A stretch of DNA of 64,000 nucleotides, taken from the NCBI GenBank assembly GCA_963737145.1, contig CAVTRO010000007.1:558001-622000 (forward strand), read 5' to 3'. This stretch comes from AP-15 sp963737145 (GTDB taxonomy: Bacteria > Pseudomonadota > Alphaproteobacteria > ATCC43930 > CGMCC-115725). The translations under genes were made by a program, and so were the position numbers. This document shows positions 42,931 to 52,659 of the stretch, in pieces. The notes under the pieces are model-generated. The model was given only the letters and a program-made list of their open reading frames with translations. It was not told the origin of the DNA and did no database searches. Position 1 is the stretch's first letter, and every line of letters begins with the position of its first letter.

Positions 42931-43908
42931 ATGCAGCGTCGCAGGCTTGGGCAGTTGGAGGTCTCAGCCGTCGGTCTTGGCTGCGGCACGATGACCCCAT
43001 TCTACGGCGAGCCCGATCGCGCCGCGGGGATCGCCACGATCCGGCGAGCGCGCGAGATCGGCGTCGATCTTCTCGACACCGCCGACGGCTATGGACGGGG
43101 TCGCAACGAGGAGCTCGTAGCCGAGGCAGTCCGAGAGCACCGCGGCGATTACGTCATCGCGAGCAAGTTTGGCAATCTCGGACTGCTCGGCGACCCGCGC
43201 TTCGCCGACGGCCGGCCGGAATATGTGCGCGAAGCCTGTGAGAAGAGCCTCGGGCGGCTCAAGACCGACGTCATCGACCTCTATTACATCCATAGGGTCG
43301 ATCCGACCGTTCCGATCGAGGACACGATCGGCGAGATGAGCAAGCTTGTCCGCGAGGGCAAGGTACGCTTTCTCGGCATCTGCGAGGCCGGGGCGGCGAC
43401 CGTCCGGCGGGCGCATGCGGTGCATCCTCTCGCCGCCGTGCAAATCGAATATTCGCTGTGGACGCGCGACGTGGAGAGCGAAATTTTGCCCCTTTGCGAA
43501 GCGCTCGGCATTGGCTTTGTCGCCTACAGTCCCTTGGGCCGCGGCTTTCTGACGGGAAATGTCGTGACCGCCGACGCATTCGGTGCCGGCGACGTGCGGC
43601 GCAATATGCCGCGGTTTCAGGGCGACAATCTGCGGCGCAACCTTCTGCTCGTTGAGGAATTGAAGGCGCACGCGCAAGCCGAAAACTGTTCTCCGGCGCA
43701 ATTAGCGCTTGCCTGGCTGTTGGCGCAGAAGCCGTTTGTCGTGCCCATTCCCGGCACGAGCCGCGTCCGCCGTCTCGAAGAGAACGCCGCGGCCCCAGCG
43801 CTTTCCCTTTCCGCCGATACAGCGGACGTGCTCGCCCGTGTCTTCGCGCCGGGCGCCGCAGCGGGACTGCGCTACCCAGAAAGCCACCTCGCGCGCCTTG
43901 GGATCTGA
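42931..43908 (+). CDS. Aldo/keto reductase
   Basis: The 325-residue (alpha/beta)8 NADPH-dependent oxidoreductase has the catalytic tetrad visible: Asp in LLDTADGYG, Tyr in the same motif, Lys in VIASKFG and His in DLYYIHRVD. The late GFVAYSPLGRGFLTG and VPIPGTSRVRRLEEN blocks bind NADPH. It resembles AKR13-type enzymes. The ATG at 42931 has GGGAGG 6 nt upstream; an in-frame ATG at 42913 is less likely. Native substrate unknown. Confidence 0.9.
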   Translation: MQRRRLGQLEVSAVGLGCGTMTPFYGEPDRAAGIATIRRAREIGVDLLDTADGYGRGRNEELVAEAVREHRGDYVIASKFGNLGLLGDPRFADGRPEYVREACEKSLGRLKTDVIDLYYIHRVDPTVPIEDTIGEMSKLVREGKVRFLGICEAGAATVRRAHAVHPLAAVQIEYSLWTRDVESEILPLCEALGIGFVAYSPLGRGFLTGNVVTADAFGAGDVRRNMPRFQGDNLRRNLLLVEELKAHAQAENCSPAQLALAWLLAQKPFVVPIPGTSRVRRLEENAAAPALSLSADTADVLARVFAPGAAAGLRYPESHLARLGI

Positions 43909-44066
43909 ACGCTGTTTCTGCTAGGTCTTCGTCTCGCGCGCGCGAGGGCCTAGATACCGATCCGCGATACATCAACAAGGAAACCTCGACTGAAATTGGC
44001 GCAATTGCGTTGGTGGGGTATTGCACTCGTATGTTTCATGGCGGCACCATAAGCGGAGGCACGGGA

Positions 44067-45080
44067 ATGAACAGGATCGGCATCGCCATTTCGGGCGGCC
44101 CGAACCCGGCTGAGATGATCGACCTCGTCGTCCTGGCCGAGGGCCTCGGCTACGAGTTGGCCTGGGTAGCCGAAGGGCATGGCGGCGACCAGTTCGCGAT
44201 CCTGGCAGCATGCGCGACGCGCACCTCCCGTATCCTGCTCGGCACTAGCATCAGCAGCGTCTTCGTTCGCACCGCGCCGACTATCGCGATGGCCGCCTCA
44301 ACGATTGCCGATATTTCCGGCGGCCGTTTCATCCTCGGGCTTGGCTCTAGCCACAAGGTGCAGGTCGAACCCGAGCACGGTGTTCCCTATGGAAAACCGC
44401 TGACGCGCACCCGCGAGACCGTTGCGATTGTCCGCGAATTGATCCGCAAAGGGCGCGTGCGCTTTGAAGGCGAAACGATCCGCATCCAGAACTTCGAATT
44501 GTGGTACGCGCCGTGGCACCGGGAGGTCCCAGTGTACCTGTCAGCTGTGTTCCCGAAAGGGATCGCACTCTGCGGCGAAGTCGCCGACGGCATTATCTTG
44601 ACGCGCAGCACATTGCGTACGGCCGCTTCGGTGCGGGTGCAATTGGCCGAAGCCGCACACCGAGTCGGACGCGACCCGGCGAAAATCGAGGTCACGTCCT
44701 TGTTACCTATATCGGTCGGCCATACGCGAAAGGCGGCGCTTGCCGCGTTGCGACCGGGCCTCGCGTTCTATGCAGGGTTTTTCCCGCGCTACAACCGGAT
44801 GATGGCCGAGCACGGCTATCCAATTGAGGCTGCGGCGATCGCTGAGGCGTGGGCGCGCGGCGACCGAGAAGCGGCCGAGCGTGCGGTGAGCGAGGAGTTG
44901 ATCGACGCAACCAGCGTCGCCGGTACGCCGGACCAATGCCGTGCACGGGTCAACGCTTACCGGCAATCTGGCATCGACGTGCCAATCCTCAGCCCATTCG
45001 CCCGTGGCCCGGACGCCAAATCCCGCTTTGAAGCGGCAATCCGCGCGTGTGCACCGAGTAAAAATCAGGCTAATGCCTGA
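44067..45080 (+). CDS. LLM-class flavin-dependent oxidoreductase
   Basis: The 337-residue TIM-barrel flavoprotein (bacterial luciferase / F420-dependent reductase superfamily) has YELAWVAEGHGGDQFAI, TSRILLGTSISSVFVRTAP and GGRFILGLGSSHKVQVE, matching the family core. The C-terminal SVAGTPDQCRARVNAYRQSGI is the usual late signature. GGAGG sits near the ATG at 44067, preferred over an upstream extension. Whether it uses FMN or F420 cannot be told. A second member lies convergent at 45.6 kb. Confidence 0.87.
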   Translation: MNRIGIAISGGPNPAEMIDLVVLAEGLGYELAWVAEGHGGDQFAILAACATRTSRILLGTSISSVFVRTAPTIAMAASTIADISGGRFILGLGSSHKVQVEPEHGVPYGKPLTRTRETVAIVRELIRKGRVRFEGETIRIQNFELWYAPWHREVPVYLSAVFPKGIALCGEVADGIILTRSTLRTAASVRVQLAEAAHRVGRDPAKIEVTSLLPISVGHTRKAALAALRPGLAFYAGFFPRYNRMMAEHGYPIEAAAIAEAWARGDREAAERAVSEELIDATSVAGTPDQCRARVNAYRQSGIDVPILSPFARGPDAKSRFEAAIRACAPSKNQANA

Positions 45081-45577
45081 TCAGAGGGTGTATGCCAGAA
45101 CATATTCGCAGACCGTCACCCTCGTCGCAGGCTTGTTGCGCCTGGAGACGCGGTCACCTATCGGCATCTGCGCGAAGGAATTCGATCTCGACGGCGAGAT
45201 CTTCAATGACCACGGTCGCCGGGAACCAAATGGTGGCCGCGATGGATGGTCGGCGTCGTCGGCGCGATAACTAGCCCTCGCCTTCAGCATGATCGCTACG
45301 ACAGGTCAGCTACACCCCCGATTATCTTTTCGACTCACCCTTGTCGGTTCAGCTCGTCACGCCGGCCGATCCGACCGACCCCGCCATCAACCGTGTTCTG
45401 GGCACGATTCCATTCTGTAATCGGAGATCGCCGTCAAGCTCTCTTCCTCCTTGTCAATCGGGTCGAATTTCCCGGGTTCCCGAGCCCATCCCGGCCATCT
45501 AACAAACCGCAATCGAACGGCAGGTTTGCCCCACTCCGGCCTTTTACGATCGTCGCCGCGGAGGCTAGAAGCCGCGT
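45081..45577. other. Intergenic region between two convergent monooxygenase genes
   Basis: 497 bp. I find no supported gene; frames are short and lack ribosome sites. Its length between convergent genes suggests lost coding sequence, but no family similarity is readable. Confidence 0.3.
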
Positions 45578-46627
45578 TCAACGGAACGCCGACTTGACCT
45601 CCCGCGCCAGTAGCCGGATCGCCTCTCGTTCCGCCCCGTGATCTGCCAGGCCCGCACAATTGGTTTCCAACTGCACGCCCGACAGCCCGATGTCGCGTTG
45701 TAGGTCTTTCAACTTGCCCACCACCGTATCGGGTGAGCCAATGAACACCGAACCGCGCAATGTTTCCTCGAGCGTGATTTCAGTGAGGCGCTGCGAGGTT
45801 TTCCAGCGCGGGTGGTCCGGCGGGCTGTTTTGCCTACGAGAGGAGTTGGCGAGCAGGCGGCTTTGGTTCTGGAAATGCCGCATCAGCGTCGGCCCGTAGG
45901 CTTCCTGGGCTGCCGCATCGGTTTTGGCGACGAAACCGGGGCAACGGAGATAAACGGGTGCGTCCCCGGGATGTCCGGCGTCGGTCCAGGCTTTGCGGTA
46001 GACGTCGATGTGCTGCTTGAACACCCGCGCATCTTCGTGCCGCACCGATAGGAACAGGCCTTGGCCCGCTTTGCCGGCCGCGGGGAATGTTTCGACGCTG
46101 ACCGCCGCGATGCGGATTTCGGGCGTCGGTTGTTGCACCGGCCGCGGCACGACCGTCACGTCTTGGATGTCGTAAAACTTGCCCTTAAAGGAGAAATTGT
46201 CTTCCCGCCAGGCGCGTTGAATGATCTCCAGACACTCGATCTCGCGGTCCTTGCTTTCGGAATACGCGATGTTCAGCGCCTCGTAGGTCTTCACGACGCC
46301 GCTGCGTCCGACGCCGAAGATCAGTCGGCCCTTGGAGACGTGGTCCAACGTCGCGGCTTCCTCGGCGATGCGGAGCGGATTGGCCAGCGGAAGCACCTGC
46401 ACGCTGGTCCCGATCCTAATCCTTTCCGTGCGGGCTGCGATCGCGGTACCAAGAACCAGCGGGCTGGCGGCGAGGGCGCGCCGTTTGTCGAAATGCAGTT
46501 CCGCGAGCCACATCACGTCGAGGCCGTATTCCTCGCTCGCGTCGACGATGTCGAACCCGGCGGCGAAGCATTCGGCCTGGCTGTGGCCCGGCAGCACCGG
46601 AAACTCGTGATAGATACCTAGTTCCAT
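45578..46627 (-). CDS. LLM-class flavin-dependent monooxygenase
   Basis: The 349-residue luciferase-like protein begins MELGIYHEFPVLPG. It contains YGLDVMWLAELHF, RIRIGTSVQVLPLANPLRIAEE and KGRLIFGVGRSG, all hallmarks of FMN-dependent alkanal-monooxygenase-type enzymes. C-terminal GSVFIGSPDTVVGKLKDLQ closes the domain. The start at 46627 is chosen because MELGIYHE fits the first beta strand and an AAGG lies 8-9 nt upstream. It likely oxidises a small organic substrate with a partner reductase, none of which is adjacent. Confidence 0.87.
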   Translation of the reverse strand: MELGIYHEFPVLPGHSQAECFAAGFDIVDASEEYGLDVMWLAELHFDKRRALAASPLVLGTAIAARTERIRIGTSVQVLPLANPLRIAEEAATLDHVSKGRLIFGVGRSGVVKTYEALNIAYSESKDREIECLEIIQRAWREDNFSFKGKFYDIQDVTVVPRPVQQPTPEIRIAAVSVETFPAAGKAGQGLFLSVRHEDARVFKQHIDVYRKAWTDAGHPGDAPVYLRCPGFVAKTDAAAQEAYGPTLMRHFQNQSRLLANSSRRQNSPPDHPRWKTSQRLTEITLEETLRGSVFIGSPDTVVGKLKDLQRDIGLSGVQLETNCAGLADHGAEREAIRLLAREVKSAFR

Positions 46628-47135
46628 TGAATGAACCTTCCCCGAACGCGGTCTTATCGACATTCAACAGATTGCCAGCGGTGTCGAGGCACGACTGCTG
46701 TCTTGAGCGTTTTGAGCAACCGTAATCGCGCGTTTGCGTACCCGGCAGGCGCCCCGTCGGCCGTTGGCTTGGCCCCACCGCGCCGAAAGACAGCGCTTTG
46801 CCTGCGTCAGTATGGTAGGCCGAGGGTCCGCGATCGGCGCCTCTCGCTCTTTGCCCCGTAGTCCCCGCGAGGTTCGTAGACTGAACCGACAGCGAGCGCT
46901 CAGCCTTGGGCGCGGGAACGCGTCCTCATGCCCCATTCCTGCCTTTGCCCGCAAGCTCGACGCTCAGTCGTTCAGATTTTGCCAAGCGAGTCCTTAGCGC
47001 AGCGCTCAAAAGGGACCGCGCCTTGTCGTGCTTGGGCTCCTCAGGTTGTAGCCCCTCCTTCTGCTCACCCATACCGGCGGGCACGAACCGTGGATTCATG
47101 ATAAGATGTCCAGCGCATTGATGGAGAGGGGTGGA
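46628..47135. other. Divergent intergenic region
   Basis: 508 bp between the divergent monooxygenase and hydrolase genes. No gene supported. It should contain both promoters, but no strong -35/-10 pair is evident. Confidence 0.3.
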
Positions 47136-49115
47136 ATGGCTGTTGTCAGGCTTGAGATCAAGACCCGCCAGCCGCTTGCCGAGGGTCGGAAATTCGACCA
47201 TGTCGGGTGTTACGAGCAGCTCGACGGCACCGCACACTTCGCAGTTGACCCGGCGCATCGGTTGAACTGCGCTGTCACCGATATCGATCTGGCCGAGCGC
47301 GGGCGCGACGGCTTGGTGCATTTCACGGCTGACGTCCGCATCCTTGCGCCGGCCGACCACGCGCGCGGCAACCACCGCCTGCTGTTCGATGTACCGAACC
47401 GCGGCAACCGGCTGGCATTGGCGACATTTAACGGCGTGCCGCGTCCGATCAATCCTGCCGGGCCCACCGACGCAGGCGATGGTTTTCTGATGCGCCATGG
47501 CTATACCGTGGTCTGGTGCGGCTGGCAGCACGACGTGCCCGAAGCCGACGGGCTGATGCGCATCAAGGTCCCCGAGGCGCGGATCGATGGTCGCCCGGTC
47601 TCAGGACGGCTGATGGTCGGTTTTCAGCCGAGCAAGCCGAGCCAGGTCCAGCTCCTGTCCGACCGCGGTCACCGCCCTTATCCAAGCGACGATCTGGACA
47701 ACCCGAATGCTCTGCTGCTGGTGCGCGACGGCGAGGAAGCGCAGCCACTAACGATCCCCCGCGAAAGGTGGTCATTCGCCCGGGTGGAGGCGGGACGCAT
47801 CGTCCCCGATCCGAACCACATTTATCTCACCACCGGCTTCGAGCCCGGCAGGATCTATGAAGTGATCTACACGACAACCGGCGCGCCGGTAATTGGCCTG
47901 GGTCTATTGGCAGCGCGCGATATTCTATCTTTCCTGCGGCACAGCACTGGGGCTGACAACCCGTGCGCCGGCGATATCCAGCACGCCTACGCCTTCGGCG
48001 CGTCGCAAAGCGGGCGTTTTCTGCGCCAGTTCCTCTATCTTGGCCTAAACGAAGACGAGGCGGAACGAATGGTATTCGACGGCGTGCTGGTTCACATCGC
48101 CGGCGGCAAGCGCGGCGGCGACTTCAACATGCGATTCGGGCAGCCGTCGGCGTCGCTGCCGAGCGACCCGTTCCCATTCAATGAGATGGGTGCCACCGAT
48201 CCGGTCAGCGGTCGGAGCGATGGGCTCCTACAACGCCTCGCCTTGCGCCATCGGGTGCCGAAAATCTTTTTCACTAACACCTCGTGCGAATATTGGCGGG
48301 GCGATGCGTCGCTGATCCACACGGATGCGACCGGCACGCGCGACATCGAGCCGATTGCTTCCTCGCGCTTCTACCACTTCGCCGGGACGCAGCACTCCGC
48401 CGGGACTTTGCCGCTTACTGACACCAACCCGCAAAACGGCGAGCGTGGCCAGCAGGCACTGAATTCGGTCGATTACAACCCGCTGCTGCGCGCTCTACTG
48501 GTGCAGATGGATTGCTGGATTAACCGAGGCGAGGCGCCGCCCGCGAGCCGTTATCCACGCCTGGCCGACGGCAGCGCCGTCGCACCGGAGACGGTGAAGG
48601 CCGTCGTCACCACGATTCCGGGAGTTGGGTTTCCAGCGCATCCGCCGCGGGTCACGCGGCTCGATTTCGGCCCGGAGGCAGCGAACGGGATCGCCACAAC
48701 GCTGCCGCCAAGGGAAGGCGAGGCTTATCCACATTTCGTCCCGTCGGTCGATCCGGACGGCAATGAGCTTAGCGGTATTCGGCTGCCCGATGTGGCAGTA
48801 CCGCTGGCGACCTATACCGGCTGGAACCTGCGCCATCCCCAGATCGGCACACCCGAGCGGTTGATGAGCCTGATCGGGTCAACGATCCCGTTCCCAGCCA
48901 CCGAGAGCAAACGCGCAGCGAAAGGCGACCCGCGCCGGTCAATCGCGGCACGCTATCCCGGCAAGGCCGCCTACCTCGATGAGGTAAGTCACGCGGCGCA
49001 GTGCCTGATCGACGCTGGCTACCTCTTGGCGGAGGACTCGGAGCGCATTCTCGCGCAGTCGGCCCGCCGCTGGGATCTGCTCGCATCTGCGCCGGAATCC
49101 GCCGCCGCGCAATAG
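47136..49115 (+). CDS. Large alpha/beta hydrolase domain protein
   Basis: The 659-residue protein has an N-terminal beta-rich region (about 1-230) and a hydrolase-like core. The nucleophile elbow is GASQSGRFLRQFLY at about residue 290, with Ser in G-x-S-x-(S/G). Later conserved blocks are FFTNTSCEYWRGDASLIHTD and HFAGTQHSAGT, the latter probably supplying the catalytic His. This layout matches large 'alpha/beta hydrolase domain' proteins of unknown substrate in soil bacteria. ATG at 47136 has GAGGGGTGG upstream. It is probably cytoplasmic, as no signal peptide is seen. Confidence 0.82.
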   Translation: MAVVRLEIKTRQPLAEGRKFDHVGCYEQLDGTAHFAVDPAHRLNCAVTDIDLAERGRDGLVHFTADVRILAPADHARGNHRLLFDVPNRGNRLALATFNGVPRPINPAGPTDAGDGFLMRHGYTVVWCGWQHDVPEADGLMRIKVPEARIDGRPVSGRLMVGFQPSKPSQVQLLSDRGHRPYPSDDLDNPNALLLVRDGEEAQPLTIPRERWSFARVEAGRIVPDPNHIYLTTGFEPGRIYEVIYTTTGAPVIGLGLLAARDILSFLRHSTGADNPCAGDIQHAYAFGASQSGRFLRQFLYLGLNEDEAERMVFDGVLVHIAGGKRGGDFNMRFGQPSASLPSDPFPFNEMGATDPVSGRSDGLLQRLALRHRVPKIFFTNTSCEYWRGDASLIHTDATGTRDIEPIASSRFYHFAGTQHSAGTLPLTDTNPQNGERGQQALNSVDYNPLLRALLVQMDCWINRGEAPPASRYPRLADGSAVAPETVKAVVTTIPGVGFPAHPPRVTRLDFGPEAANGIATTLPPREGEAYPHFVPSVDPDGNELSGIRLPDVAVPLATYTGWNLRHPQIGTPERLMSLIGSTIPFPATESKRAAKGDPRRSIAARYPGKAAYLDEVSHAAQCLIDAGYLLAEDSERILAQSARRWDLLASAPESAAAQ

Positions 49116-49476
49116 CAAGGAGTCCGATCGTTCAATCCCAGGGGTCGTTACCGGCGGCGTAGGGACGAGGGCGTGTCATCAGCGGCTGGAAACGGCATCT
49201 CTGATGCGGCGCGGCGTGCTTTGGTGAAGGTCTCTTTACTTGACCGACAGCCACCGTTCAGGCTCTCCGGCAGGCACCAGTCTTCATGCCCCCGAACCTG
49301 GCGTTAGCTTAGGGCTGAACATCGTCGATTTCAGGGTACAGCTCGGCGTCAACCGCTGGCTTCGAACCGACCTTCGTCTCAGGGACGGCGATTTGCCGTT
49401 GATCAAAGCGTTCAAAGACGCGACCTCTTACTCGAAACCGGTGGGCATCTGGCGAATGTCGGTCTCGAAGTAATCG
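49116..49476. other. Intergenic region, no gene seen
   Basis: 361 bp before the second Mo hydroxylase. A 77-codon frame at 49240-49473 lacks a standard start and any family resemblance, so I do not call it. Confidence 0.3.
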
Positions 49477-51804
49477 ATGGGGATCGAAACCGCCGCCATG
49501 GAGCAAAACGATAGAATGGACGGAGCGTTCGAGCCGCGGGTGGAGGATTACCGGCTTCTGACCGGCGCCGGCAATTTTCAGGATGACGAGGCGACCGCCG
49601 GTGCGGCCTGGGGCGTGTTCGTGCGCTCACCGCATGCGTTCGCCGACATTCGCGGCATCGACATTGCGTCCGCCCAGGCGGCGCCGGGGGTACTCGCGGT
49701 GCTGACCGCCGCCGCTCTCGACGCGACCGGCATCGGCTCGGTGTCGGTTCCGGTCCCGGTGCCGGGCAGCCCGGCATGGTGTCGCCGCACCGGCCCTCGC
49801 TCGCCCGCGACTGCGTGCGCCATGTTGGCGACCCAGTCGCGCTCGTCGTCGCCGGGAGCGAGGCCGAGGCACGCGATGCGGCCGAGCTGGTAGACATCGA
49901 TTACGCCGCGCGCGAAGCCGTCACCGACGTCGCCCGCGCCGCCGCGCCCGAGGCGCCGCAAATTTGGCCCGAGGCGCCGGGCAATATCGCGGTCGACTGG
50001 CAACCTTATGGCGGGAAACCCGAGGACCGCGCCGAGCTCGACCGCATCTTCGCCGGCGCAGCCCACATCGCAAGTGTGCGGCTCGTCAATCAGCGCATCG
50101 TCGTGGCGCCGATGGAGCCGCGCGCCGGCGTCGCCGTCTACGAACCCGAAACCGACCGCTACGTACTGCACGTCGCATCGCAGAGCGCCTTCGCGATGCG
50201 CCAGCACGTTGCGCGCACGATGGGTGTGCCGGTCGACAAGCTGCGCGTGGTGTCGCGCGACGTCGGCGGCGCGTTCGGCATGCGTACCTCCGGCTATCCC
50301 GAATACCCGGCAATGCTGGTCGCGGCGAAGATGTTGGGCCGCCCAGTGCGCTGGCGTTCGACCCGACAGGAGGGGTTCCTCACCGATAACCAGGCGCGCG
50401 ACACCATCATCGAGGGCCGCCTCGCGATGGACGCCGACGGCAAGTTCCTCGCCCTCGACATCGACAGTATCGCTGCGCTCGGCGCCTACCACACCTCGCA
50501 CGGCGCTTTTATCGCGACCGTGAATTTCGCGCGCTGCCTGCCATGCATGTACGACATCCCGGCAGTGGGTCTGCGCATCAGATGCCTTTTCACCAACACG
50601 GTGCCGACCGGGCCCTACCGCGGCGCGGGGCGCCCTGAGGCGAATTACTGCCTTGAGCGGCTGGTCGACGAGGCGGCGCGTATCACCGGCATCGATCGCA
50701 TCGAGATCCGCCGCCGCAACCTCATCTCACCCGCGCGCATGCCCTACAAGACTGCAGTCGGAACCACTTATGACAGTGGCAATTTCGCGGCCGTGTTCGA
50801 CGAGGCGCTCGCCAGCGCCGATGTTGCGGGTTTCGCGGCGCGCCGGGCGACGTCGCAAGCGGCGGGCAAACGGCGCGGCCTCGGCGTCTCGTGCTTCCTC
50901 GAGATCGCCGGGGGCCAGCCGGGCGAGGGCGCTGCCGTCGCCTTTCCCGGGTCCAGCAAGCTTCTGCTGGCGATCGGCGTGCAGGCGAGCGGGCAGGGGC
51001 ACCGCACGGTCTATCGCCGCCTTGTGGCCGACTACCTCGGCATCCCGGCCGAGATCATTGAGGTCGCGCATGGCGACAGTGACGACGAGGTGCCGAGTGC
51101 CGCTGCGGTCGCCTCGCGCTCGACGATGTCGGTCGGCGGCGCGGTTGCCGGGGCGCTCGACGCGGTCATCGAAAAAGGGAAGCGTCTCGCTGCGCATGTC
51201 CTCGAAGCCGCGGAAGCGGACATCCAATATCGCGGCGGTGTGTTCGAGATCACCGGTACCGACCGCAACATCACGCTCTTCGAGCTGGCGGACCGCGCCA
51301 AGCAGCTCGGCGACAGCCTCGATGCGAAAAGCTCGTTTGACGCCGCGCCGTCCTTCCCCAATGGCGTCCACGTCGCCGAGGTCGAGATCGACCCCGCCAC
51401 CGGGCGCACGACGCTTGCCGCCTATACCTGTGTCGATGATTGCGGCCGGGTGTTGCAGCCGGTGTTGGTCGAGGGGCAGGTGCAGGGCGGGGTCGCGCAA
51501 GGCGTCGGCCAGGCGCTGCTGGAATGGGGTCATTACGACGATGCGAGCGGCCAGCTCATCGCCGGCTCGTTCATGGACTACACGATGGCCGCGCGCCGAC
51601 GATCTGCCCGATATCGTCAGCCTGCTGCACCCGGTGCTCTGCACGACCAACCCGCTCGGCGTCAAGGGCGTCGGCGAGGCTGGCACGACGGCCTCCCTCG
51701 CCGCGGTGATGAATGCGGTCGCCGATGCCGGCGCCAATATCGACATGCCCGCCACCCCCGAGCGCGTGTGGCGGGCGCTGAGCGTACATGGCGGAGGAAC
51801 TTAA
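49477..51804 (+). pseudogene. Xanthine dehydrogenase family Mo-binding subunit, two frameshifts
   Basis: This full-length large subunit is about 775 residues after correction. The N-terminal domain reads EPRVEDYRLLTGAGNFQDD...VFVRSPHAFADIRGID. One missing C near 49770 shifts the frame, which resumes at MVSPHRPSLARDCVRHVGDP. Core motifs are RDVGGAFGMRT, TGPYRGAGRPEANY, GQGHRTVYRRL and GGVAQGVGQALLEWGHYDD. One extra G near 51587 shifts it back to PRADDLPDIVSLLHPV and GVKGVGEAGT, holding the catalytic Glu. The gene stands alone: no FAD or iron-sulfur subunit is on either side. Both shifts are single bases in G/C-rich runs, so the gene may be intact in reality. Confidence 0.85.
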
Positions 51805-51838
51805 GTTCCGTGATTCCGGGGCAGCCCAAAAAGGGCTG
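51796..51838 (+). terminator. Two small palindromes at the end of the Mo hydroxylase gene
   Basis: GGAACTTAAGTTCC (51796-51809) is a perfect 14-bp palindrome spanning the stop codon. It is followed by CAGCCC-AAAAA-GGGCTG (51822-51838), a 6-bp stem hairpin. No U-run follows, so a classical rho-independent terminator is unlikely; they may act as weak termination or mRNA-end structures. Confidence 0.35.
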
Positions 51839-52659
51839 AACCCGGCTAAGAGATGGGCAATGCCAGTGAACCGTATCAACCTCGAACATCGCATCCCTCT
51901 CGAACCGGCCACCCTGATCATTGCGCAGATTGCCGGCCCGGTTGTCGACGGGGTAGGGCGGGATCAGCGTGGCGGTCGACGTTGAGTTCGCCCGAGCCTT
52001 GAGGCGCGGACATACGCAAAAAGACGCTGTGACACGTAGCTGATCCTGGGCCCGCGGCCGGCGGTAGTAGGCTTAGGCCGACCGAGCCCCTATCGACGTA
52101 TCCGGCGAATGGCCGCAAACGGCGCTACCTCTCCGTTCACCAGGGCTTCGGCGAAGGTCGGCTCTACGACCCATTTCGGCCATTCGCCGAAGTGTCGCGA
52201 GGGGCAAGCTTCGGGTCACAACGATCGTTTTGGCTTACTGGTCCAGCTGCCGGCCGATGTCGCCGAGACGCTTGCGTACCCTCTCGTTCCAAAAGAGATG
52301 GCGCAAGGGGCACTCCGCTTCACAATTGAGGTTTCAAGCGTCAGAGCCTGCAGCCCGCCTTGCCCAGCTACCGTATGGCGGTGGGCTCACGACGCCGCAT
52401 GTCCCCGAAAGACCGAAAGAGGCCGAGCCCGCACCAATAAAGTCGCGCGGCTGATTCAAAAAAATACGCCATCGGCGGTTGGGTATCTTCGGGTATCTCC
52501 CTCCTATGCACGATACCCGCGCAACGAAGGTCGCTTTAGGCATCCCTAAGGGCAGACAAACCCGAAGCGGTGTTGTCGACGGCGGTAAAGCCGCATGCGC
52601 ATTAGGCTGTGCGAGGCGGTTTGACTTTCTGGACCTGGCCTCAGCAGGAGAACGACGTC
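51839..52659. other. Gene-poor stretch before the CoA-transferase pair
   Basis: About 820 bp. A 146-codon frame (52109-52549) has no ribosome site and no recognisable motif. The region should hold the promoter of the CoA-transferase operon. An AT-rich patch at 52455-52475 (attcaaaaaaatacgcc) is the only compositional feature. Confidence 0.35.

Noticed and set aside
52109..52549. 146-codon ORF before the CoA-transferase pair
   Set aside because: No ribosome site, no motif and mixed composition; not enough support for a gene.
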